From: Tillandsia leiboldiana
Taxonomy: Eukaryota > Streptophyta > Magnoliopsida > Poales > Bromeliaceae
Direction of reading: 5' to 3'
Length of the DNA: 64,000 bases
Assembly: GCA_029204045.2 (NCBI GenBank)
Contig: CM055068.1
Span: forward strand, 36,347,345-36,411,344
The notes beneath the pieces are model-generated. The model saw only the letters and a list, made by a program, of their open reading frames with translations. It made no database searches and had not been told where the DNA came from. A program made the position numbers and the translations under genes. Below, piece by piece: positions 21,121-32,701 of the stretch; positions within the stretch are counted from its first letter, which is position 1; each line of letters starts with the position of its first letter.

Positions 21121-24100
21121 TGTGACGACCCAGATCTCCGCAGAGCTTTTGCAGTGTGAATTATGGCTTCTGGAGGCCTATGATGTGTGTTGGAGTTGGT
21201 TGCGCGCAAATCAGACTTCAGATTTGGACCCAGCATGAAATTTGGATTAAAAATACCTATCCGGATGCCTTCGACAAATTTTTGAAGTGGAATTTGGCAA
21301 AACGGACATCGGATTTTGACTCAGCTCGCGAAAACGATGAAAATGGACTATTTACTTGTATTTTTTGGAGCCCGGATGACAAAACACGAATTTCGAGGCA
21401 AGATGTAACTGTTCCGGCAGCTGGGGCAGCGAAGCACGGCGGCGCGGGCGTGGGCAGCAGCGCGAGCGGCCGGTCCACGGGACTGGGCGTGCACCGGGAC
21501 CAGCGGGCGTTCGACGGAACACGTGGTGCGCGTTGATTGGTTGGTCAACGCACGCGGGGCAGCGCGCCGGGCGCGGCGCACGGTGGACCCGCCAGGCCAC
21601 GTGTCGCTCGCCCATTGGCGGGCGCAGCGACCCGGGTGGCCCGGCGCGGACCGCGGCGCGTGCACCCCGCTGTGGACCGCGTCGCCACGCGGCACGCCGC
21701 GATTGGCGGGCGCGCGTGCACCGGGCGCGCGAGGCGCGGAGCTGATGACGTGGCGCGCTGAGGAGCTTTTGGGCGCGCACAGTACCGGGCCGGGCCGGTT
21801 TTCGGGCGCCCGATTTCTGCGCCCGAATCCGAATGGCCATTTTGGTGGGCTTGGGCTATAAATATGCCCCTTCAGCTTTTTCCTCCTTTTCTGGGCTTTT
21901 TCTCTGAGGGCTTTCTTCAGAGAAGTTCTTCCTCTCCCTCTCCTCCACCCTTCGATGGATTCCCGGATTTTTTGGAGGCCACGGCATCGGCATTTCCTGC
22001 GACGCGGCGCACTTCGACGCTTCTTGGATTGTGGCTTCTACCATCACATTTCAGTGCGCGAGACCCCCTGAGCTACTCCTTTAGACTTTTGAGCTAATTT
22101 TTGCGGCAGCGCGATCAGGAGAGGTACGCCTTCGATTTCCGTGTTGATTGCCTGACTTCATTTTGAGTTCTTGGCACGGTTTATGAGACATCTTTGAACC
22201 TCCTTTCTGCCGGTGGTTTTTCTGGACAGTGGAGGCTTGTCGGATTTTTTATCTCTGTACTCGGGTATTGGATTTCGACATATGAGGACTCGATCGACAT
22301 GTACGCTTCGAGAGGAGCGCGCCCGTATTTTTTTTGGAATTTTTGGATGACTCTTCGAAGGTGATAATTAAGCTTCTTAGTGGCTGTTTTTCCGCAGAAT
22401 TGCGCGTTGTGGATAGTTTTGTGTACCGCAATGTTTTGACTGTAACTTGGCCTACAGGTGTCGGAACGAAAAGTATAAATACTCGATTTGGATCTACTCG
22501 TCGCGAGGATCGCAACCGTGATTTTTTTGGATTTTTCGGAGGACTGCACGCAGGTGAAAACCATCTTCTTTGTGATGTTTTGCAAAATAGCGGGTGCGAT
22601 TTGGGGTATTGATCAGTTGTGATGTTGGTTGGAGCAGAGGCTTGGGTGACTGAGTACCGAGAGTGCAGTTTCGGCGGATTTTAATAGCGTGTGACTACGC
22701 ACTTCACCGACTTCGGCTTTGCCTGCGAAAAGCGTTTCAAGTGGGTTGCCTTGTCCCCAGAACCGGTGGACGGTTCACTAATTCTATCTGATAGAATGTA
22801 TGCATGTTTAGGGTACATTGCTTGTGATTGAGAGGTAAGCTTAGTAATGTTGATTGTCTAAGAGAATTGCAAGATTAATATTCATGTTAGACAAGATTAA
22901 TATTCATGTTATATATTATGAGGACTTGCATGATTCGGATATCCATGTTGGTGATTAGGGAAAGCTTACCTATGGGATTGTTACCCTCTGTGACTTATAG
23001 CATGCATGATTAAGGTACAACTAATAGAATTGAGATGTAAGCGTGGAAAGTGACCTAGATCATGTGGATTAATGCTTACTTGATTATTGTACATGCTGTA
23101 GAGGATTTGAGATCTAGCATTCTAGATGGCTATGTTCATGTTATACTAGATGAGATAGAGTTCATGCTCGATTACCCTTTGGCATATTTATGCGGAATTG
23201 ATATATTATAGTAGCGATTTATTAGCATGCTATGTTAGCACATAGCCTTTTGTGAGGACTGATCATTCAAGGGGACAGGATGATGTAGCTATATCCGGAT
23301 ATTACTCTGAAAAGTTATTATGGATTATAGATCATGGATTATGGACAGGTGTAGTTCATTAGTGATTCTGGCATGTGCTTATACTGATGTGGAGCTGCTA
23401 TTTGTTATTATCTTGTATCTTCCTTGAGGACAAATGCATGCTTGTATGGACATCTAGATAGGCCATCTTTTATCGCTACACTATCATGTTGGAACTTGAC
23501 TTAGGAGAAACCATGTTTGCTTCTTTTCTCCCTATTCGTTAGTCAGGCGATTCTTGTTGCTCGAGTTGAGCCGGGGTTTGGGATAGTGTAGTCGAGACTT
23601 CGTGTCTGGGGCAGGTTGGACTTGATTGTGGGTTGTTGGTGTTGCGGCGACCGTGGATATTGGGCAGTTGACCGGATATGTACTTGTGCATCAGATTGGG
23701 TATTAGATTGGGGATCGGGTTTCCCTTTAGTGGATGGGTTTTCCCACTTTGATCAGAGTCGTGATCCAGTCCTGCTATAGTGAGATATTGAGACATGGTT
23801 ACTGTACTTGTGAGACTTGATTACTTTACTCCTGTGGGTCGCTCCCCTCGAGTGCCACTCCGGAGTGTGCGACCGTGCCGGACAGAAGCCGGTCTGTTAC
23901 TTATTTTGGGATGCGACCGTACCGGTCAGAAGTCGGTCTGTATCCCACATATGAGTTCTTGAGTTCGACAGCCGAGCAGGCAGTGCCGGGTTCTATACCG
24001 GTCCATTGATTGGGTTATTCAGGCAGGTACTTTTATCGTTGCACTCGTGCCTGGGGGCTGAGTGGAGTCTAGTAGCGGTGTTGAGACCAGTGCTAGTGTT

Positions 24101-24285
24101 GTTGGGAACCGTTTGGGGAAGATGGTGGTCCTAGAGTCGTTATGAGTACTTCGACCGTTGTGCGAGATGTTGAGGATCTTGAGTCTTTCCGTTCTGAGAG
24201 AGAGCGTGGATTTCGACTATAGCCTGCATGTGCCACTATTCGATAGCGAATTAGTCTGGTCGGACACCCTACGTTGATACACTAG
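21121..24285 (+). repeat. LR-B(+) 3' LTR, left piece (continues at 58649-59444)
   Basis: The order is U3 with GC-rich CCAAT/G-box-like sequence (about 21420-21800), TATA box at 21856-21864, then a long AT-richer R-U5. Near 23869-23950 there are two units of the 43-bp repeat that is expanded to seven in LR-B(-). Frames over 21400-21850 are chance GC-rich frames. I see no gene in this stretch. Confidence 0.85.
21856..21864 (+). promoter_or_regulatory. TATA box of LR-B(+) LTR
   Basis: CTATAAATA after a GC-rich U3, matching CCTATAAATAGG in the LR-B(-) LTRs (27141-27150 and 57712-57721, minus). Confidence 0.65.
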
Positions 24286-25191
24286 TGTCACACCCCGGGG
24301 TCGAAACTGCGACCCGGGCTCGCCAACAGATTCGCCATCTATGCCAAACTCCGCATAGGCGAAGCGTCCTACCTGCAAGAAAAGTACTACAGCTAACAGA
24401 TATCAGAGCTATAAATGAAAATCTGCTGAAAAACTAAAATCAACCACTGTACAACTGGAAATAATACAACAATGTCCGTCTCCCAAAAATGATAATCATA
24501 CAATATCCTCATATACAAAACTCAAAACTCAACAGGGAGGTATCTCCAATACATACATCAGTGTACAGGCTCTCAATACATATCATATCCTTACTACATC
24601 AGTCTCTCAAAAGAGAAAAATAAAATAGCTAATCTACTGAAGCTCTCCTCTGAAGGGGTACTGCTACTCTCCAATCATGGGTAGGGATCTAGCTCGCGAC
24701 TCCCTCGCCTCGATCAACAACCGCAGAATTAGCAACACCCTCTAAGACTCTGCAAAACAAAGGAGAAGAAAGAAAGGGAGGGGGAAGACCCCCAATGGGT
24801 GTGAGAACTACACCAAAAAGGGAGTTCTTAGTGGGTACCACCGTCAGGCCCGACGGTCTGCCCACCAAGTCCTCAAGAGACATAAAAGAACCAATGCAGT
24901 AAGAACTGAACAAGAAAGCTGAAGACACTCAACAGCTACCATGCCTCTATCTAAATGGTAAACCTCTCACATAACAGTCAAGGTACTCGCACGACACAGG
25001 ACCACCGTTAAACCTAACGGCTCCCAACAACACTAGCACTGGTCTAAACACAGCTACTAGACTCCACTCAGCCCCCAGGCACGAGTGCAACAATAAAGGT
25101 ATCTGACCGAATAAACCCAATCAAATGAACCGGTATAAAACCCGGTACTGCCTGCTCTGCTGTCGAACTCAAGAACTCATCTGCGGGAATA

Positions 25192-25490
25192 CTGACCGAC
25201 TACTGACCGGTACGGTCGCATCCCAAAATAGGTGACAGACCGACTACTGACCGGTACGGTTGCACCCAAAATAAGTAACAGACCGGCTCCTGACCGGCAT
25301 GGTCGCACACAAAACAAGTAACAGATCGGCTCCTAACCGGCACGGTCGCACACTAAATAAGTAACAGACCGGCTCCTGACCGGCACGGTCGCACATTAAA
25401 TAAGTAACAGACCGGCTCCTGACCGGCACGGTCGCACATTAAATAAGTAACAGACCGGCTCCAGACCGGCACGGTCGCACATTAATTAAG
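25192..25490 (-). repeat. Seven-unit 43-bp tandem repeat in LR-B(-) LTR
   Basis: The unit contains CAGACCGGCTCCTGACCGGC followed by ACGGTCGCAC and an AT-rich spacer. Seven units are present. The first two are diverged (GACTACTGACCGGTACGG) and the last four are nearly identical, which suggests recent expansion at one end. The unit has internal inverted repeats (GACCGG and its complement). Confidence 0.85.
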
Positions 25491-26156
25491 TAGAAAACTC
25501 CGCCCACTAGAGAAATCTGATAACCAATCTGGTGCATAAATAAATGTCCGGTCAACCGCCCAATATCCGCGGTTGCCGCAATACCCTGCCGTTTATAATC
25601 AAGTACTACAACCGACCTCCGGTCAACCGCCCAAAGTTCGCGGTCACCGCAAAACCCTGCCAGCCGCAATCCAGCACAACCCGTCCCTGACACAAATGTC
25701 CCGGCTACACTACCCCAGACCCCTGCTCGCACCCGAGCAACACAGACCGCCTGACTAACAAAGAAGGAGAAAAGGATAACATGGTTTCTCCTAAGTCAAG
25801 TTCCAATAAGTAGTGTAGCAGAAAATGGTGGCCTAACTAGGTGACCATACAAGCATGCAAAAGTCCTCATGATAGTAAATTAAATACAAGTACTGTTGTT
25901 CAAGTGATTATGAAAGCATGCTATTCCAGGATACTAGTAACCACATAAGACACTATGTACCAACATAATCAATGTCTGCCTACGCCACGTGCATAATAAT
26001 CACAATGTACTAATCAGCATACCTATTAGCATGATACTATATCTCCTGATGATAAATTCATCCAAGGGCGAGTGCTAAACTAACAATCTTGAACTTATAC
26101 AAGCATTTTAATCCAACAAGCATGCTAATTGTCCACATATGCATTTAACCTTTCAA

Positions 26157-26162
<6 letters not shown>

Positions 26163-26242
<80 letters not shown>
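26163..26242. repeat. (TA)n microsatellite, 80 bp
   Basis: A pure TA dinucleotide run in the LR-B(-) 3' LTR. The homologous run in the other LTR (56691-56815) is 125 bp. Confidence 0.97.
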
Positions 26243-26244
<2 letters not shown>

Positions 26245-27140
26245 CCAATAAGCCTAGTGGGTAGCCCAAATTAAGAGGTTCACAACGATCGCCCACCTCA
26301 AACGCTAAATCCCTGTCCAAAAGTGAAGTCCTCGCCCAAGTCAGTCAACCGCCACAACACTGTGCAACATGCCCCAAAAACATACACAATTAAACATACA
26401 AAGCTCCAACAAAATCTGTCCAAACACAACAGTCCAGTGTTGCCCTGTTTTCACCTGCGGAAAAGGCTCGAAAAATTCCAAGAAAAATACTATCACGATC
26501 CACGCGACGAACCGGTCGAAACGAGTACCTGCATGTTCAAATTCGAGTTTCCTACACTGAGATACAAATTCGACAAGGGAACCACCCCGAAATAAACCAA
26601 TCTCAAAATCTGTAGCACAAAGTTCTGTAAACATGGATTTTTCACCTTTGGGGAGAACTCATAAAATTCCAGGAAATTTGAGGACATTCCTTGCGCTGTA
26701 TAGATGCAAAACGCCTATTGGCACGCCTCAATCAGATGCCTGTGCGCGAAGATATCGCCGAAATACCACAGCGCTGTCCAAAACTTCGCGAAAGAAAAAG
26801 GGTCAAAAGGAAGCTCCGTAAACTCCAAGATAAACTTGAAAAGAGAGGAAGCTCACAACAGAGAAATCGGAGTCCTACCTGTCATAAGTCCAACGGCACG
26901 AGAATCGCCTGAATCGGAGGTTGGAGTAAGCCGAGGGAGTCCTCGCACCAAATCGCGACGAAGGGGGTCACAAATGAACGAGCGTCGCGCCGCGCCGTAA
27001 AAATGGAAACCTCGAAGTGTGTGCCACGGAAAAATTCGGGAATCCACAGTTGGAACCAGCTCTGGACGAGGAAGAAAATGGCTGAAGGTTGCACTGTGAG
27101 ATTCCAAGCAGGGAAAGAGCTACAGGCAGAAGTTCTCGGC

Positions 27141-27150
27141 CTATTTATAG
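27141..27150 (-). promoter_or_regulatory. TATA box of LR-B(-) 3' LTR
   Basis: The minus strand reads CTATAAATAG after a G-box/CCAAT-rich U3. Confidence 0.65.
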
Positions 27151-27613
27151 GCTGAGAAAAACAAATGGAATAATACCCATGGTGTCCCAGGTTTCGGGAG
27201 CCGAAACTTTCGGGCGCCGAAGACCGGGCGCATGGACCCGTCCAACCAGAGCCCGAAACGTTCCGGGTGTGCTACGTCAGCGCCAAAACAGCGGACAGCT
27301 GGACCCGCCAGCCGCCGCTCGACGCGTGGCTCGCTGCACAGCCGACGCGTGGCACGCACCCTGTCAACGCGCCGCTGCCGCGCCCACGTGCGCGCTGCCA
27401 GCGCCGCCTGCGCCCTCTGCCAGGCATGCGCCCTGAGGCGGCTGCACCCGCTCCGTGGATCGAGCGCACGTAGACCGGCCAACCAATGGTCGCCACGTGT
27501 CCACCCTCCGGTCCACCGTACACCCGTGCTTTCCCGTGGACCGCGCCTGCTGTGCCGACCAATCCTACGCGGCCACGTGTTCCAAGGCAACCCAATAAGA
27601 ACCCGACACGTGG

Positions 27614-28189
27614 TGTGACACCCCCGGAATTTGGATTAGTCCTCTATATAAATGATATAATAGGACTAAATCTCTAACCCGGCTATAGCATTTTGGATGG
27701 TAGCAAGATCCAAGAGGAACATGAGAGTTAAGCGTGCTAGAGCTAGAGTAGTTCTAGGATGGGTGACCCCCTGGGAAGTGGGGCGTCACAGTTGGTATCA
27801 GAGCCATTCACCAGCCGGAAATGTGAGATGAGTCTCGGCTGAGCCAGGGTTATATAGCGGGTAGAGCGAGGCTCCCCGGCTAATGACCGTTGTGAGTGGA
27901 GTGCAGCTCCTCACAAGGTCGGCTAAGGCTAGCGAGGCGAGTCTCACATCGCCTGGTGCTTGTGAGTGTGCTTGAGCCTGACGTGGACGTCAGGGCTTAA
28001 AGGGGGGAAGAATGTGACACCCCCGGAATTTGGATTAGTCCTCTATATAAATGATATAATAGGACTAAATCTCTAACACGGCTATAGCATTTTGGATGGT
28101 AGCAAGATCCAAGAGGAACATGAGAGTTAAGCGTGCTAGAGCTAGAGTAGTTCTAGGATGGGTGACCCCCTGGGAAGTGGGGCGTCACA
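27614..28189 (+). mobile_element. Cassandra TRIM element, copy 3
   Basis: LTRs are 27614-27790 and 28013-28189 (177 bp each) and differ at one visible base. The PBS TGGTATCAGAGCC is at 27793-27805 and the purine tract AAAGGGGGGAAGAA at 27999-28012. The TSD cgtgg is at 27609-27613 and 28190-28194. The other LR-B(-) LTR shows the empty site near 58155-58170. The single LTR difference points to a young insertion. It is non-coding. Confidence 0.96.
27726..27768 (+). promoter_or_regulatory. 5S rRNA-like internal promoter block in Cassandra LTR
   Basis: A-box AGTTAAGCGTGC (27726-27737), then AGAGTAGTTCTA, then C-box GGATGGGTGACC (27757-27768), in the order and spacing of plant 5S rRNA genes. Cassandra LTRs are known to carry a 5S-derived RNA polymerase III promoter. 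The second LTR repeats the block at about 28125-28167. Confidence 0.9.
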
Positions 28190-28673
28190 CGTGGCACGCC
28201 GCTCCCGTGCACCGCGCGCCTTCCCGCGCCCGCGCACCTGCCCGCGCTCCGCCGCTGCCCGCCGCCGCCGCTACTGCCCGCTGGCCGCCGGAACAGTACA
28301 AGGTGCCTCAAAATCCGTGCGCGGCATTCGAGCTTCGAAAAATACAAGTGAATAGTCCATTTTCATCGTTTTCGCGCGCTGAATCCAAATCCGAAGTCCG
28401 TTTTGCCCAATTCCACTTCTAAAATTTGCCGAAGGCATCCAAAGAAGTGTTCTTAACCTAAATTTCGCTCTGAGTCCAATTTTAATATCTGTTTCTCATG
28501 AAACCACTTCTAAACATCCGACGGGGTCCTTCGATCACTCACGTGATCCATTTTAAGCCCGAAGTCCATCACTTGTGTCCAAATTGTGCACAAACACCAC
28601 CGATACGCCTCGTAGGCCTCCAGAAGCTGTAGATGTAATCGTAATCCATAAGTGAGAATTTCGGGTCCTCACA

Positions 28674-28685
28674 TCCTCCCCCACT
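28674..28685 (-). other. LR-B(-) polypurine tract
   Basis: The minus strand reads AGTGGGGGAGGA next to the 3' LTR end at 28673. Confidence 0.8.
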
Positions 28686-29414
28686 AAAAGAAAGTTTCGT
28701 CCTCGAAACTAGCTCAATTCCACCATGAATCACAAACACCAAGGATAAGTACTCAACATCACCATCTCCAGCTCCTAAGTCACCACTCACTCCCCGTGAT
28801 TACTCCTCAACAACAATAACCGCAACAACCAGTACGGCATAGCCCGATTGCGCAATTCCCTCACCTCACGAGCCAGAATTCGCAATGGGCGTCCCTCGTA
28901 CTCCAAATACTCTTAGCTCTCAAATGGAGCGATTCAATCACGGGCGAGGGATCCAAAAGCAAAACACTGCTGAGCTGAGACGTGAAACACCACAGAGGCT
29001 CCGTCAAAAGCTGGGGGAAACAAAATAACCACCAGTGCAACACGCACCAAACCACATCCTGTATCAACTCAACCAAGGCAACCCGAAGCGTACCCACACT
29101 ATTTATCCAATAAGGAAAAGAGCCCTAACAAGGAGGGGTCCTCACTCGGTCACTCCCGAATCTAGACCATCCGAGTGGACTGCTCAACAACGGTCTACCA
29201 TCAAAAGGGACCCTCTAGAGATACAATCTCATGCCACAGTTGGTCACACAATATGCTATCATAACCCCAACGGACCCACGGGTCGAAGTCGATCTCTCAA
29301 CTAGTAAAGAACACTCTGACGGTGGCCAAACCGTCGGTGAACGGGACTGAAAGCTGGCTCAAAAGGCGATCATAATGCTGATGCCCAAACAGGCATGGTC
29401 TACGCCCAGGTATA
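28686..29414 (-). pseudogene. LR-B(-) chromodomain-side remnant
   Basis: This matches LR-B(+) 20515-21108 in reverse. Short gypsy-like pieces such as WSTRDAHCEFWLVR (frame 28861-29097) align with the segment before the chromodomain. It is interrupted throughout. No intact gene is seen. Confidence 0.5.
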
Positions 29415-29997
29415 TCAATCAAAGCTGGAAATAATAGGCGTACTGAAAGGCTCAACTGTGGGATCCAAGCTGCCTACAAAACAACGGTTCATCCTACCAC
29501 AATACTCATAGGGTTGGACTGATGAAGCGCGGACCGAAGGTAAACCCACGGTAATTCCACAGCCACTAAGGGAGGTCTCACTATAACACGCAAATCCATC
29601 TCCCAACATTGGAAGTACTTGCATTGGCGCTGGTAGCAGTCTCATTATCCATCAGCCATGCTCTCCTGGCACTGCCAAGCCCAAGAAGCTCCTCGCCTCA
29701 AGTATAAATGTTGGTCTCAGCCAATCTCGAATAACATCCATTTGGTCGGGTTCCACCGCCACTCCAACAGCTAAAATAAGGCGACCCAAGAAGGCATGCA
29801 CTTGGAGCTAAAACTTGTACCTCAATAACTTGGCATACAGCTTCATCCACACAGGCATGGTAGCACATCCACAAGTGCTCCACGTACTCCAAGTCGCTCT
29901 GGGAGTAAATCATAATATCCTTGGGGAACACCACTCCCAATCCATCCAAGTACAACTGGGACATACAATTCCTCAAATCTTGGAGACAACAGGGCAT
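29415..29997 (-). pseudogene. LR-B(-) decayed reverse transcriptase and RNase H
   Basis: Frame 29698-29997 contains QLYLDGLGVVFPKDIMIYSQ, the gypsy FIDDILIYS box with PK in place of the catalytic ID, followed by EHLWMCYHA and CQVIEVQVLA. Frame 29415-29645 continues with VLPMLGDGFACYS and SGCGITVG of RNase H. The same residues are broken as in LR-B(+), so the family spread after the enzyme was lost, or both copies decayed from one defective master. Confidence 0.7.
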
Positions 29998-30787
29998 TAA
30001 TTATTCCATTTGGCCTCACTATGAGCTCATAATGCCCCTACCGTGTCCTGAACGCCATCTAGGCAAAGTCCTCGGCTGTCTAATTCCAAGTAGGTACTCG
30101 CATCATACAATAGCTGCCGGAGTATAACTCCATCAAAAGGTCCTAAATACCACCCGAACCTGTCTACACTCGAACCATAAAAGAACCCTCACAGTCGTGT
30201 ATCAACGACGTGGCATCACCACCGTGTATCAACGGCGTGGCACTAGGTCAAACAGACCCCTCGATCCATCAGATCCTGCAACTGCGCCATCAGCTCTCTC
30301 AGCCCTACAGGCGATATCCAACGAGGAGCTGTCGAGGGTGGCGCGGTTCCACGAACCACGTCAAACACAATCTCTATCTCCGTAACCGGCGGCATCTTCA
30401 ACAGCTCAGGTGAAATCACACCCAAGATCTCGTGGGCAACAGCGATATCCTTGAGTCCCGGTGCTGCCGAAAGCACCTCTCACACTGTCGCTATAATCTG
30501 TGTGCTCTAATAATCTCAACAAGCAAGCCTCCTCTTGTCTGCCTTGCCGAAGATCAAAGTCCTCTCTCGCCGCAGTCAAACATTCTGTGGCACTGTGCCA
30601 ACCAAAACCCAAGCACTAGGTCAAAACACCGAACTGCCACAATTACCAATAAATCTGCCGGCATAACTCGCGGCCTCAACTGCATTGGAGATGATCCACA
30701 AGCCTCCTCCACATACACAACACTAACAGGAACCTGTATCTCTAGTGCACGTGGTAACAAATCTACCTCTAGTCCATGCAGGAATGT
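29998..30787 (-). other. LR-B(-) internal sequence, no gene recognised
   Basis: It matches LR-B(+) 19678-19880 in part (the region around 30150-30300). Short gypsy-like residues may be present but no frame stays open. The stretch ends at the SV-1 TSD aatgt (30783-30787). Confidence 0.6.
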
Positions 30788-32042
30788 TGTTGGGTTATGT
30801 ATAATTGGATCTAAAAAGGGGAAAAAACACCTAGAGGGGGGTGAATAGGTGTAAACGTTAAACACTCAAAAAATCATTGCGCAATAAAACCCAATGCGGA
30901 AATAAAAACAACACGCAAGATTTTTACGTGGAAAAACTCCAAACCAGAGTAAAAAACCACGGGACCGATCACACGGCGAAATCCACTAGAATTAAACACC
31001 TACAAGGTGATATACCGTACTCACAGACGACTCAACCTTTTCCATGCGCTCCTAGTAGATCTTCTCCGCTCGCTCCGCAACGCTTCTCGAATCCACGATC
31101 AGCGCCCAACGCCGAATCCACGGCGTCCAACGTCGAGTCCACGATGTCCGACCGAATCCACGGTCTTCACCCAGTAGCACGCTTCGAATCCACGAACGTA
31201 CCTCGCTCCGAATCCACGAAAGCGGTTGCACCTTGAATCCACAAGGCCACGCGAGTCCACGCGCCGATTTTGGGAAAATCGTTGTTTTTGGGTGGTGATG
31301 ATCCGCCGAATACTTAGATTAGAAATAGATCGAAAATACCATCTAAGTATTCATTAATTTGATTCTACTCAAAATCTGAGTTTGGAAAACCTAGAATCAA
31401 ATTAATAATATAGATGAAGAAACATAGAATTAAATCTAGTATTTCCTTTCTTCTCTATATGTGGATTTTTCTATTTCGGTCGTATTTTTCGCATTACCCT
31501 AAAAGATGAATCATAGGGTCTATTTATAGGTTAGAAACCATTGGAAGAAGATAAGCATCAAAAACTAACCAATTCTGGAATTTTACAGGACGACAGTCCG
31601 GACTGGAATTGACGGTACGGACTGCTTCAGCGAAACAGACTTTTTCCAGAAAAGACGACATTCGGGGTCCGGACTGCAATCCACGGTCCGGACTGTTCAT
31701 GCAATTTCAACAATTCCACGTTCGGGGTCCGGACTGAAATTTCCAAGGTCCGGACTGGAATTGCACATGAACAAACCTACGTTCGGGGTCCGGACTGAGA
31801 TCCACGGTCCGGACTCTGAACATGTAAAATGCCCAGTTTTTGATTTTTATGCAATCAAAAATTCACCCAAGTGTTTCTACACTATACTAAGTATTTGGAT
31901 CACCATAAATCTTTAGTTAAACGTACCTGATCCTTTTGAATTCTTCTTTCTCGAGATTGAGGTATATGATTCAAACTTCTTCATCTTCAATCTTCAAGAC
32001 TTAACCGATTTCACGAAATACGCCAACTCAAATTCCGTAACA
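30788..32042 (-). repeat. SV-1 3' LTR
   Basis: The 1255-bp LTR has a TATA box at 31520-31529 (minus), U3 palindromes GTCCGGAC in about ten positions (about 31585-31820), and the leader hairpin row at about 31087-31263. Sequence between palindromes aligns with the SV-2 LTR, so this is a sister subfamily. Confidence 0.93.
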
Positions 32043-32059
32043 ATCTCCCCCTTTGGCGG
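32043..32059 (-). other. SV-1 polypurine tract
   Basis: The minus strand reads CCGCCAAAGGGGGAGAT directly before the 3' LTR, as in other Sireviruses. Confidence 0.88.
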
Positions 32060-32701
32060 TTTCATGACAAAACACAAATCCACTCAAGAAAATTCAAAAA
32101 GATATTTTTGTTGATATCACCATACAACAAAAATTTACATTGGAGATCCAAATAAAGATAAATACATGAGTTAAACTCCTAAAACAGACTCTAGACTTAG
32201 ACATCTGTAATCTCTGCAAAAGAAATCATTCTTGACACAAAAGATCGTTAGTAACCTCAAGAATTTTCAACAATCAAAACCAAACACAGAGATAGAGTTT
32301 ATACTCATCATGACATTTGCAAATTCAGATATGTATGAAAATCACAATCAAAAATCGACATATCTTCTAAGCAATACAAATCCAAATGTCACAGAAAGGT
32401 TAGTCAACAAGCAACTTGTTAGTTATATTACATGCCCAAATAGTTAGTCGAATAGTTAGCGGAGGCATGCATCAAAACACATATAAAACCAAAGTTGGGT
32501 TATACTTACCTTTCAAGGTTTCATGTTTTCACAATGTTCAAAGTTCTGTTCTCTTCTCTCCCCCTTTTTGTCACAAACTAAGCCAACATATACAAAAATA
32601 AAGGGGCGTGTTAAAAGTCTAAAAATAAAAGCAAAAATGAGAACGAAGAACCAAGAAGAAACTGAAAAACCTGCACAAAAACATGATTAGAAGGATAACG
32701 A
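32060..32701 (-). other. SV-1 3' non-coding region
   Basis: AT-rich, no gene seen. It holds a second purine tract, GACAAAAAGGGGGAGAG on the minus strand, near 32557-32573. Confidence 0.75.

Larger units (their letters stand above)
24286..28673 (-). repeat. LR-B(-) 3' LTR with nested Cassandra
   Basis: It begins TGTCACACCCCGGGG and ends GGGTCCTCACA on the plus strand. It contains the 43-bp tandem array (25192-25490), a (TA)n run (26163-26242), TATA box (27141-27150), G-box-rich U3 (about 27290-27610) and Cassandra (27614-28189). No gene is seen; frames such as 25439-25732 and 27141-27618 are repeat- or GC-driven. Confidence 0.9.

Noticed and set aside
21352..21861. Several overlapping GC-rich frames (Arg/Ala-rich) at 21350-21860, 27140-27620, 44900-45640 and 57660-58390
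   Set aside because: Frames on both strands are open because U3 is GC-rich. There are no motifs and no conservation of one frame among copies, so these are shadows.
25192..25490. CRISPR-like array (43-bp repeats)
   Set aside because: Plant nuclear retrotransposon LTR. Units are contiguous with no unique spacers of even length, and no cas genes are present.
27726..27768. 5S rRNA gene
   Set aside because: Only the promoter part resembles 5S, and it lies in both LTRs of a TRIM with PBS, purine tract and TSD. It is Cassandra, not an rRNA gene.
27793..27805. tRNA gene from the tRNA-Met match
   Set aside because: Only the 13-nt primer-binding complement is present, with no cloverleaf.
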